Below, one piece after another: positions 51,131-58,360 of a stretch of DNA of 64,000 nucleotides. The number at the start of each line of letters is the position of its first letter. The stretch's first letter is position 1. A model generated the notes under the pieces. The model saw nothing but the letters and a program-made list of their open reading frames with translations. It was not told the origin of the DNA and did no database searches. A program made the position numbers and the translations under genes. This stretch comes from JAZDIU01 sp043804635 (GTDB taxonomy: Bacteria > Chloroflexota > Dehalococcoidia > Dehalococcoidales > UBA2162): contig JAZDIU010000079.1 in NCBI GenBank assembly GCA_043804635.1, positions 1 to 64,000 of the forward strand, written 5' to 3'.

Positions 51131-51603
51131 GTCTGGAACAGGAAGTCGGCTTTATGCTCCATCAAAAAAAGCTGACCTTTGGCACAGTTGAGTCAGCCAG
51201 CGGCGGGCTCATCTCTCACCTCATCACTAACGTCGCCGGCTGTTCCTGTTATTTTAAAGGCTCGATTATCGCTTATAGTAATGAAATTAAAATCAATGTA
51301 GTCGGTGTAAAAGAAGCTACCATCGATAAATATGGAGCGGTTAGCGCTCCTGTGGTTAAGGAAATGGCGGCCGGCGGAAGGAAGGTTTTGGGCGTTGATA
51401 TTTGCCTGGCTGATACCGGCATTGCCGGACCTACCGGCGCCACCCCGGGGAAGCCTCTCGGGCTGTTTTATATCGGGATGTCACACGAAGACGGCACGTA
51501 TAGCTGGAGACATATTTTCAAAGGCGACCGCGAGCAAAATAAAATGGCAGCTGCCACGGCTGCGCTAAAATGGCTCAAAGAATATCTAACAAGCGTAAAG
51601 TAA
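51127..51603 (+). CDS. pncC: Nicotinamide-nucleotide amidohydrolase (CinA C-terminal domain)
   Basis: A 158-residue stand-alone CinA-C domain that hydrolyses NMN to nicotinate mononucleotide and ammonia in the pyridine nucleotide cycle. VESASGGLISHLIT holds the nucleophile region (usually ESCTGG). GSIIAYSNEIK and TGIAGPTGATPGKPLGLFYI complete the fold. The N-terminal CinA domain is absent, as in short PncC proteins. It overlaps the radical SAM gene by four bases. Confidence 0.92.
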   Translation: MSLEQEVGFMLHQKKLTFGTVESASGGLISHLITNVAGCSCYFKGSIIAYSNEIKINVVGVKEATIDKYGAVSAPVVKEMAAGGRKVLGVDICLADTGIAGPTGATPGKPLGLFYIGMSHEDGTYSWRHIFKGDREQNKMAAATAALKWLKEYLTSVK

Positions 51604-51604
51604 A

Positions 51605-51949
51605 ATGCAGCAATACCGTGAAGTTACCAGTAGAGACTGGCTAAAAGCGTTCATCAATATCCTCTTGTTTGTGGCTTTGTTGGTATACGGCGCCATAGTT
51701 TTAGCCCAACGATGGTGGCCTATCGGATTTATTATCTGGCTGGTGGTGATAGTCGGCGGGGGGACTTATTCATTCGTTAGATGGCATGCCAGGAATTTCG
51801 CCTACCAGTGTCCCAATTGCGAAAATGAATTTGAAATTTCCACGGGTACCGATTTTGTCACACCCAACGGTTTTACCCGTAAATATCTGAAGTGTCCCAA
51901 ATGTAACCAGCGAGCCTGGATGAAGACACTAAAGAAGGAGGGAATATGA
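51605..51949 (+). CDS. Membrane protein with zinc-ribbon tail
   Basis: A 114-residue protein with two membrane helices (about 14-34 and 39-57) followed by a cytoplasmic zinc ribbon: Cys69-x2-Cys72 and Cys97-x2-Cys100. It begins one base after the pncC stop, and its stop overlaps the next ATG by four bases, so it is in the middle of a tight operon. Function unknown. Confidence 0.72.
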   Translation: MQQYREVTSRDWLKAFINILLFVALLVYGAIVLAQRWWPIGFIIWLVVIVGGGTYSFVRWHARNFAYQCPNCENEFEISTGTDFVTPNGFTRKYLKCPKCNQRAWMKTLKKEGI

Positions 51950-52617
51950 ACACCGAATGCGCCAAATGTAATAAGACAGTGTGCTACACCGAGCGTTTCC
52001 TCGAAGGACCGGATAATTGCCCGACGAAGGTCAAGAATGACGTTATCAAGCAAGCCTGGCGGGAGTATGAAAAACCCGAAGTAAATGAGTTCGCCCGGCA
52101 GGCTTCCGTCCAGGAATTCGAATGCTATATGAACCTGCCCGAAGGCAGAACACCTAGGCTCCCCCGAGTCGAGGAGATTGTTCAGTTCAGCCGGAAAATG
52201 AAATATCATAAGCTGGGAGTTGCTTCCTGTCTGGGACTCAAGAGCGAGGCTGAAATGTTAAACCGGATTCTGGAAAATAGAGGCTTTGAGGTCGTTTCCG
52301 TATGTTGCAAGGTGGGAGCCATCCCCAAGGAGCAGCTTGGTCTTCGCAAGGACCAGAAAATCGCCGGACCCGATATCTACGAGTCGATGTGTAATCCCAT
52401 CTCTCAGGCGATGATTTTGAACGATGCCGGGGTCGATTTTAATATACTACTGGGGTTGTGTGTGGGGCACGATTCTCTGTTTATCAAATACGCCAAGGCA
52501 CCGATTACCGTCCTGGTGGCTAAAGACAGGGTGCTAGGTCATAACCCTGTAGCCGGTTTATACCTGGCGAACTCTTATTATCGAAAGCTGCTGAGGAAAG
52601 AGAGCAAGAGCGACTGA
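51946..52617 (+). CDS. DUF1847-type metal-binding protein
   Basis: A 223-residue cysteine-rich protein. The N terminus has CAKCNKTVCY and NCPT, then a helical part, and a C-terminal alpha/beta domain with GVASCLGLKSEA, VVSVCCKVG, ESMCNPISQA and LGLCVGHDSLFIKYA. This arrangement matches DUF1847, a family of unknown function in anaerobes. Eight or more cysteines suggest bound metal or Fe-S. It is the last gene of the radical SAM-pncC operon. Confidence 0.8.
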   Translation: MNTECAKCNKTVCYTERFLEGPDNCPTKVKNDVIKQAWREYEKPEVNEFARQASVQEFECYMNLPEGRTPRLPRVEEIVQFSRKMKYHKLGVASCLGLKSEAEMLNRILENRGFEVVSVCCKVGAIPKEQLGLRKDQKIAGPDIYESMCNPISQAMILNDAGVDFNILLGLCVGHDSLFIKYAKAPITVLVAKDRVLGHNPVAGLYLANSYYRKLLRKESKSD

Positions 52618-52623
52618 TTTCTT

Positions 52624-53013
52624 CTATTTAGGTCGTTCCAGTAACTCGACCACTACGTTGTCCTGAGCAACGAAGTGCGAAATCTTGACCCCCGATGCAC
52701 CCTGTGTAATTTCTCGCAGGAATTTTACGCCGGCTTTTTTCAAATCGGCCACGGCGGCTTCTATGTTGTCGGTTCTCAACCCGTAATGTTCTAGGACTGG
52801 GATAGTCTTACCATCGCTGGTGGGTACCGGCATCGGGTTTGTAGTCGATACTACGAACCTTGTTCCATTCAGGTCCATAGTGATAAGCATGCGCCCGCCA
52901 GGCAGCTCACGTTTATCAACGGTACGGGCACCGAACATCTTTTCATAGTATTCTGCAGTAGCTGCGGGAGCGGAACCGCTCAGATGAACGTGGTCGAACC
53001 AGTATTTGGGCAT
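52624..53013 (-). CDS. VOC (glyoxalase/bleomycin-resistance) superfamily protein
   Basis: A 129-residue protein with the paired beta-alpha-beta-beta-beta modules of the vicinal oxygen chelate fold. Possible metal ligands are His8/His10 in FDHVHLSG, a central HYGL and a C-terminal VVVELLE glutamate. It could be an epimerase, a lyase or a binding protein. GAGGAGGTATAAA precedes ATG. It ends near the DUF1847 gene in convergent orientation. Confidence 0.83.
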   Translation of the reverse strand: MPKYWFDHVHLSGSAPAATAEYYEKMFGARTVDKRELPGGRMLITMDLNGTRFVVSTTNPMPVPTSDGKTIPVLEHYGLRTDNIEAAVADLKKAGVKFLREITQGASGVKISHFVAQDNVVVELLERPK

Positions 53014-53084
53014 TTTATACCTCCTCGAATTCTATTAATCCGGGCACTATCATATTACAATAGTCCCGATAAGACAAGACAAAT

Positions 53085-53113
53085 ATATGAGGGGGCATTT
53101 AGCCCCCTCATAT
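53085..53113 (-). terminator. Terminator of the HpaB-SDR operon
   Basis: Perfect 12-bp stem ATATGAGGGGGC with its complement around five bases, flanked by AT-rich sequence, just after the SDR gene stop at 53152. Confidence 0.75.
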
Positions 53114-53151
53114 TCCACATTATCAGGGTTAATCCAACCAAACCAAAAACA

Positions 53152-53961
53152 CTACTCAGCAGGTCCTTTGGGTTGTGGCGGTGGTCCTACCAGAGCTCCA
53201 CCATCGACGATAACCGTGATTCCGGTAACGAAGCTGGCGGCATCCGACGCCAGGTAGAGACAGGCACCGACTAAATCTTCCGGCTCTCCAAGGCGGTGTA
53301 AAGGTGTCCGGTTTATAGCGGCTTGACCCGCTTCCGGCGACCTCCAGAGCATTTCACTAAGCCGGGTCTTAATTGTCCCGGGAGCGATAGCGTTAGCCCT
53401 GATATTATACTGTCCCCATTCTCTAGCCATCGACTGGGTTAACATTATTACCCCGGCCTTGCTGATGCCGTAAATCTGCAAGTTGCTGGGTCTTAATCCA
53501 CCGACCGAGGCAGTATTAATAATGCTGCCACCCTTGCCCTGCTTCACCATAACCTTTGCCACCATCTGTCCCAGCCAGAAGATACTTCTCAGGTTAACAT
53601 TCATATCGGTCTCCCAGAGAAAATCTTCGGCGTCGATGAGCGGGGAGACGGCGGGGTTGGTGCCGGCATTGTTCATCAGGATATCGATGTGTCCGAATTC
53701 GGCTACTACCTTGTCGACCAGATTCTTCAGTTCATCTTTCTTAGCCACGTGGGCGGCGATTGGAAAAGCTTTCCTACCTTTGGCTTTGATTTCCTCAGCT
53801 ACTTTTTCCAATTCAGGAAGTTTTCGTGAGGCGAGGGCAACGTCTGCCCCAGCATCGGCAAATCCCAGAGCAACTGCCCGGCCGATGCCCCGGCCACCAC
53901 CGGTGACGAGTGCTACCTTACCCTCCAGAGAAAACATTTTGGCTATTTTAGCTGTATCCAT
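53152..53961 (-). CDS. SDR-family oxidoreductase (FabG-like), second of pair
   Basis: A 269-residue short-chain dehydrogenase with cofactor loop TGGGRGIG, NNAG, and the catalytic Ser in NTASVGG with YGISK. The C-terminal SFVTGITVIVDGGA is typical. It is NAD(P)H-dependent, with the substrate an alcohol/ketone pair that is unknown. ATG at 53961 fits the family N terminus and lies five bases after the upstream SDR's stop. The longer reading from 54018 would overlap that gene and is rejected. It is the last gene of the HpaB-SDR-SDR operon. Confidence 0.92.
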   Translation of the reverse strand: MDTAKIAKMFSLEGKVALVTGGGRGIGRAVALGFADAGADVALASRKLPELEKVAEEIKAKGRKAFPIAAHVAKKDELKNLVDKVVAEFGHIDILMNNAGTNPAVSPLIDAEDFLWETDMNVNLRSIFWLGQMVAKVMVKQGKGGSIINTASVGGLRPSNLQIYGISKAGVIMLTQSMAREWGQYNIRANAIAPGTIKTRLSEMLWRSPEAGQAAINRTPLHRLGEPEDLVGACLYLASDAASFVTGITVIVDGGALVGPPPQPKGPAE

Positions 53962-53966
53962 CTCTT

Positions 53967-54767
53967 CTATCCTTTCGCTCTGTAATAGACAGGGGCTGAT
54001 TCCCCCAGGTCGTGCCACTGGATATATTCCTCAGCCCTGGCGACACATCCGGTAACGCCCTTGGCATTCTGCTGGGCAAGGAAAATAGCCGCTTTCACCA
54101 TTTTATCAGGGGTGGTCAGTTGCGACTTGTCGTAGGTGGGCGGCAGGTTGAAGACGAACCCTTCCGAAGCAACGGGCTGTAACGGTTTGTAGCAGTTGAC
54201 AGCGATATTATATTTGCTAAGTTCGGCGGCGACGGCTTCAGTGAAGTGCTCGACAGCAGCTTTTGCCGTGCCGTAGGCGGCGCCGGTAACACTGCCGACC
54301 CGGCGGACTGCGGCATCGGAACTGGTGTTGATAATGCTGCCGCCCTTCAGTTTTATCATCGTGGGCAGAACCGCTTTGATACAATTGTAAGTACCGTTAA
54401 TATTGACGCCCATTACCAGATTCCAGCGCTTGAGCGTAGTGTCCACGAAGGGCCCGGGAGTAGCGACACCGGCATTGTTAACCAGGATATCTATCCGGCC
54501 CCACTCGTCCAACACTTTTTTGACCATCGCCTGAACTTCAGTCTCTTCCATAATGTTAGTCTGAATGGCGATAGCTTTTCCGCCGGCGGCTTTAATCTCA
54601 TCAGCAGTCTTGTTAATTGTGCCGGGTAAGCCGGACTTGAGCGCCTCTACGGTCCGGGCTACGATGGCAACTTTAGCTCCCTCTTTGGCAAAGCCAATGG
54701 CCACCGCTTTACCGATTCCCCGGCTGGCGCCGGTAACTATGGCAACTTTTCCATCAAGTACTCCCAT
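53967..54767 (-). CDS. SDR-family oxidoreductase, first of pair
   Basis: A 266-residue short-chain dehydrogenase with TGASRGIG, NNAG, NTSSDAAV (catalytic Ser) and YGTAK. Its C terminus (CVARAEEYIQWHDLGESAP in parts) is unlike the usual DGG ending of FabG-type enzymes, which suggests a distinct substrate group. AAGGAGGATAAA precedes ATG. It lies 64 bases after the HpaB-family gene, so all three minus-strand genes are one transcript and may act on one substrate in sequence. Confidence 0.92.
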   Translation of the reverse strand: MGVLDGKVAIVTGASRGIGKAVAIGFAKEGAKVAIVARTVEALKSGLPGTINKTADEIKAAGGKAIAIQTNIMEETEVQAMVKKVLDEWGRIDILVNNAGVATPGPFVDTTLKRWNLVMGVNINGTYNCIKAVLPTMIKLKGGSIINTSSDAAVRRVGSVTGAAYGTAKAAVEHFTEAVAAELSKYNIAVNCYKPLQPVASEGFVFNLPPTYDKSQLTTPDKMVKAAIFLAQQNAKGVTGCVARAEEYIQWHDLGESAPVYYRAKG

Positions 54768-54831
54768 TTTATCCTCCTTCTAATACGGATTCTTCGTCCT
54801 TCAGCCGAAGGACCCAGAATGACAAGCGAAG

Positions 54832-56319
54832 TTAAACTACCCATTTAGGCGGCCAGGGCGGTAATTCCTTCAGGAACGGGTGCTTTTCCCATCCCTTAAT
54901 CCCGGCGACCCTCTTGGCAATAGATTTATATTTCTCCCAATCGGCATAAGCATACATAGACATTATCTGAGCCGCCAGAGAGCCTTCGGCGTGAATGGTG
55001 GTGGCATCATGACCGTGACCGATGAGGTCCTTTACCATTCTAACGGCTTTTAGACGATCCTCAGTCGGGATACCATCCTTACCAGCGAGATACTTCTCGA
55101 TGTAAGGTCTCTCCTCGGGATTATTCCAGTCTTTGTAATTGAAAACTGTGCTGACGATACCACCGGCAATATCCGAGATGAGCTTGGAAACCTGGTGCTG
55201 GTCGTTAGCGAACATAAACTTCGCCATATTTATGTAGGTTATATTAGGCGACACCATGCCGATATCGGGGAATGTGTCCGGATGCTCGCAGCCGGCCTGG
55301 GCTAGAACATCGACTATCTGACAATGGCAGGCAAGCCAGGCAAGTTTTTCTTGAATATGAGGATATCTATCGATGCCGTTATATTCCGCCATCAGAGCGG
55401 CAGCACCGGTCTCTTCTTCGGTGGATATTACTTTGTGACAGGTGCCGTAAAGACGATGGAAAACGCCGAAGAGCCATGCCTGGTCTCTGGAGAACTCCCA
55501 TTCGCCAGCCATAAAGACACGATTCCAGGGAATAAAAACGTCATCGAAGACCAGCATAACCTCGCTGATGCCAGCGGTACGCGAACTCACAGGCCAGTTC
55601 CAATCGGCTTCCTCGCCTATATCCTGGTAATAACCGGGTGAAGTAATCAATTTTAGACCTTTAGCATTCGCCGGAACGGCAAAGACCACAGCGTAGTCCT
55701 TATCTTCTTCACGGTGGGCACGGCAGGGCGAAACAATAAATTCATTGGCGGTGGGGCTGGCGCTGATGTGCATCTTGGCACCCCGCACCACGATGCCATC
55801 CTTTTTCTTATCGACGATTCTGACATAGAAGTCCTTGTGCTGAACCTGAGCCGACGGACGTAACCCACGGTTCCCCTTAACATCGGTAATAGCACCGGTG
55901 ATTGCTGGATCGGTTTTCAGTAGGTGCTGATGATAATCTTTTATGGCATCCGAATAGTGAGTTCCCTTGGCTTTATCGATTCTGGCAGCGACGATGCCTG
56001 AGGCGGCAAGGGCATCGGGACCCATACCGGGCATACGGGCGCCCATTCGCATAGTGTTAATATAGATTTGCCGGCGTCTAATCAGGTCTTCAGAAGATTT
56101 GGGCTGGTTAAAGAGGAACATTATTTTTTCGCCCTTCTCCTCGGTAACGAGGAGCTTACTCCATTTGGGGTCGTTAGCCAAATGATAACTGAGGGCGACG
56201 CCGTTGATGCTTGCTTTGAATTTTGGGTGCTTGGTCATATCTTTTATTTTCTCACCCTCAAAATAAAGCGCCCGACCATCTCTTAAGCTTTCCACATACT
56301 GTTCCGGGGTCCTAATCAT
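54832..56319 (-). CDS. HpaB/4-hydroxybutyryl-CoA dehydratase family flavoprotein
   Basis: A 495-residue protein of the 4-hydroxyphenylacetate 3-hydroxylase family with the acyl-CoA-dehydrogenase-like fold. Landmarks include TDVKGNRGLRPS, VVRGAKMHISASP, SEVMLVFDDVFIPWNRVF and HAEGSLAAQIM. In 4-hydroxybutyryl-CoA dehydratase a [4Fe-4S] cluster uses a CxxxC pair near residue 99 plus a later His and Cys. Here residues 90-105 contain no Cys, while His288 and Cys294 remain. It is therefore neither a typical dehydratase nor, in an anaerobe, an obvious O2-dependent hydroxylase. It heads the operon with two SDRs and is divergent from the three duplicated Cys proteins. AAGGAGGC precedes ATG. Confidence 0.9.
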   Translation of the reverse strand: MIRTPEQYVESLRDGRALYFEGEKIKDMTKHPKFKASINGVALSYHLANDPKWSKLLVTEEKGEKIMFLFNQPKSSEDLIRRRQIYINTMRMGARMPGMGPDALAASGIVAARIDKAKGTHYSDAIKDYHQHLLKTDPAITGAITDVKGNRGLRPSAQVQHKDFYVRIVDKKKDGIVVRGAKMHISASPTANEFIVSPCRAHREEDKDYAVVFAVPANAKGLKLITSPGYYQDIGEEADWNWPVSSRTAGISEVMLVFDDVFIPWNRVFMAGEWEFSRDQAWLFGVFHRLYGTCHKVISTEEETGAAALMAEYNGIDRYPHIQEKLAWLACHCQIVDVLAQAGCEHPDTFPDIGMVSPNITYINMAKFMFANDQHQVSKLISDIAGGIVSTVFNYKDWNNPEERPYIEKYLAGKDGIPTEDRLKAVRMVKDLIGHGHDATTIHAEGSLAAQIMSMYAYADWEKYKSIAKRVAGIKGWEKHPFLKELPPWPPKWVV

Positions 56320-56361
56320 CGTAGCCTCCTTTTATTTTTAAATAACGCTCGTAAAAATACG

Positions 56362-56396
56362 AACTGCGCAGTTGCTCAGTATAAGAAGTTAACTGC
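56362..56396. promoter_or_regulatory. Candidate operator: AACTGC half-sites
   Basis: A perfect 12-bp palindrome AACTGCGCAGTT (56362-56373) covers the predicted transcription start of the HpaB operon. A third half-site AACTGC lies at 56391-56396 inside the promoter spacer. The layout fits a repressor that would control the divergent promoters. Confidence 0.45.
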
Positions 56397-56406
56397 TCTT
56401 TGTCAA
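56378..56406 (-). promoter_or_regulatory. Promoter of the HpaB-SDR-SDR operon
   Basis: TTGACA (56406..56401), 17-base spacer, TATACT (56383..56378). Both hexamers are at or one base from consensus. The leader is about 50 bases. Confidence 0.82.
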
Positions 56407-56417
56407 GAGTAAAAGGG

Positions 56418-56448
56418 TTGACAATCATTCCCAATCGGGGTGTATCAT
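56418..56448 (+). promoter_or_regulatory. Promoter of the first duplicated Cys protein
   Basis: TTGACA (56418-56423), 19-base spacer, TATCAT (56443-56448), followed by TAGGC. The same architecture recurs before the second paralogue at 58235-58265. The -35 is 11 bases from the divergent -35. Confidence 0.6.
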
Positions 56449-56475
56449 TAGGCAGGCTGAATTAAGGAGGGAAAA

Positions 56476-58029
56476 TTGAGTAAACGTTTAGATAAAGTTA
56501 AGTTAGTAAAAGGGCGGCAGTGGGAGCGGCAGGACCCTATAGATAACATCGGGGTATCTACTTATGTTTTAATCAAGGATGCGATTCAAGAAGGAAGAAA
56601 CGATCTGGCTAAAGATTTAGCCGATTACGTTTACTTCTGGGAGACCAAGTTCGCCCGCGATACCAATTTCGACTTGATTGCGGGCTGGCCCGAATTTGTC
56701 AGAATCAACTACGGCGAGTATGCGGAAATCGAAGACCAGAGAGCGGCGATGATACAGACACGTATGTGGAAATTGCCGTTTACCGAAAAGCCTACCGTCC
56801 AGAAACGCGAGCAAAGCCCTTACGATTACACTATGGGATACGGGTGGAGGATGTTGAAATACCACCGGATGGGGAAAAACGATGGAGCCGGCGGGTTTAC
56901 TATCGAGGAATATCCAGACAGATATGAGTTCGTCTGGGACCCGTGCTACAGCGGCGGGAGGCCGAGACGTGGCGACCCCGTTACCGGCACTCCGCCACGA
57001 ACGAGTCCGCTCTATACCGGCAATCAGGTACCACATCCCTGGTCGTGGGGGAAGACAGGAGTCCCCGGCTATTGTATGCACTGTGCCCTCATTCACAATA
57101 TTATGGATGTCGAGCAGAGGGGATACTTGCAGTGGGCTTCGGGGTATCCCGACGACCCCTGGAAGCCCTGCACATACATCGCCTACAAAGATGTCGACTG
57201 GATTCCCGAGGAATACTATACACGAATTGGGAGAACTAAACCGAAGGTAACTTCGACCGCACCCAGACCAAAAGACGTGAACAAGCTAATCAGGGTGATA
57301 CATTCGGACGAACTGGGACCGGAGTGGGTGCCGACGCTCACTATGCTGAAGAAAGCTATCGATGCCGGGAAAAAGAAGGAGGCTCTAAAGATTGTAGACC
57401 AGATGCGTGACGAAATGGGACGGATCAGTATGCTTATCTGGAACTGGTCTTGGATGGAATTAATTATAGAGAAATATGGCTACAACGAGCTTTACCATGC
57501 TTTGAGGTCGATCCCCTGTTCATACGCACTACCACCGGCTCCTGAGGAGCCAAGACCGACCAAAGCCGACATACCCAATGCCGAGGAACGGGCACGGAGA
57601 GGCGCGTTATGGGGCAGGTCCGACCGAAGCGGTCCAAATGCCGATTGTTCGGTCAACATCATCGACGAGCCGGATAGAGTTGTAATGGAACTCGCTCCCT
57701 GCGGCAGCGGCGGACGAGGTCTGATGACGATAGATACGCCCGGGATGGAGAGGGGACCTGTGACTGGAAACCCATGGAATTTCAAGACAACACCCGTAGC
57801 TCACCCTGTCGCCTGGAACAAGGTAGGAGTTCCCAATTATTGTGCCCGTTGCTGCGTCCATATGGAGATGGGGTCTTTATCGCGATACGGTTATCTTACC
57901 ACAGTCATAGAGCGTCCGGAGAATGCCACCGACCCGAATTGCCGGTGGTTCTTCTACAGGGACGTGGACGATATTCCCGAGAAATACTACACAAGGATTG
58001 GGGCTAAGAAACCGGCGAGGCAGAAATAG
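56476..58029 (+). CDS. Duplicated four-Cys-module protein, paralogue 1 (unrecognised family)
   Basis: A 517-residue cytosolic protein without signal or membrane helix; I do not recognise the family. It is an internal duplication of [alpha-helical segment + Cys module]. Module 1: Cys157-x42-Cys200-x2-Cys203-x28-Cys232 with DPCYSGGR, GVPGYCMHC and PWKPC. Module 2: Cys409-x46-Cys456-x2-Cys459-x29-Cys489 with APCGSGGR, GVPNYCARCC and DPNCRWFFY. Both end in DxIPExYYTRIG. The spacing suggests one metal or Fe-S site per module, which is an inference. The start is TTG after AAGGAGGG. Two paralogues follow on the same strand, and the HpaB-SDR operon is divergent from it, so a shared pathway is likely. 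Confidence 0.8.
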   Translation: MSKRLDKVKLVKGRQWERQDPIDNIGVSTYVLIKDAIQEGRNDLAKDLADYVYFWETKFARDTNFDLIAGWPEFVRINYGEYAEIEDQRAAMIQTRMWKLPFTEKPTVQKREQSPYDYTMGYGWRMLKYHRMGKNDGAGGFTIEEYPDRYEFVWDPCYSGGRPRRGDPVTGTPPRTSPLYTGNQVPHPWSWGKTGVPGYCMHCALIHNIMDVEQRGYLQWASGYPDDPWKPCTYIAYKDVDWIPEEYYTRIGRTKPKVTSTAPRPKDVNKLIRVIHSDELGPEWVPTLTMLKKAIDAGKKKEALKIVDQMRDEMGRISMLIWNWSWMELIIEKYGYNELYHALRSIPCSYALPPAPEEPRPTKADIPNAEERARRGALWGRSDRSGPNADCSVNIIDEPDRVVMELAPCGSGGRGLMTIDTPGMERGPVTGNPWNFKTTPVAHPVAWNKVGVPNYCARCCVHMEMGSLSRYGYLTTVIERPENATDPNCRWFFYRDVDDIPEKYYTRIGAKKPARQK

Positions 58030-58123
58030 AAATTCGGAATTCGAATCCTTCGGCAAGCTCAGGACAGGTATTGAAATACGAAACAAATTCAAAACCACAG
58101 ATCAAAAGTTAAAAAATGACTGG

Positions 58124-58143
58124 ATTCCGGCTTCCGCCGGAAT
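58124..58143. repeat. ATTCCGGC/GCCGGAAT palindromic dispersed repeat
   Basis: Perfect 8-bp arms around TTCC, within TGGATTCC..GGAATGAC. It is the sister of the element at 7895-7914 in opposite orientation. Confidence 0.7.
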
Positions 58144-58234
58144 GACAAAGATACCCACCTCCGCCACCGGACGGGCGGGTTAGAAACCCGCCCCTACGAA
58201 ATCGGATTGGTCTCGCAATGGCATTAGAAAAAGT

Positions 58235-58265
58235 TTGACAACGTTTAGCGTAGCGGGTGTATGAT
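58235..58265 (+). promoter_or_regulatory. Promoter of paralogue 2, similar to that of paralogue 1
   Basis: TTGACA (58235-58240), 19-base spacer ending GGGTG, TATGAT (58260-58265), then TAAGGC. Spacer length, the GGGTG before the -10 and the TA(A)GGC after it are shared with 56418-56448, so the two are probably controlled together. Confidence 0.6.
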
Positions 58266-58360
58266 TAAGGCGATTGTAGGCACATACGTAAGTAATACGC
58301 ACGATAGCCGATGAATGCTCGGAGATATTTAAAATTATAGAAGGAGGTAAGGAATAAATA

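Larger units (their letters stand above)
58030..58360. other. Intergenic region between paralogues 1 and 2
   Basis: It holds no gene. It contains a dispersed palindrome (58124-58143), a GGGCGGGTT/AACCCGCCC hairpin near 58172-58192, and the promoter of paralogue 2. Confidence 0.5.

Noticed and set aside
53962..54018. N-terminal extension of the second SDR
   Set aside because: The extension lies inside the upstream SDR gene and is not SDR-like. MDTAKIAKMFSLEGKVALVT begins at the natural start.
54832..56319. True 4-hydroxybutyryl-CoA dehydratase
   Set aside because: The CxxxC iron-sulfur ligands near residue 99 are absent, so only the superfamily is named.
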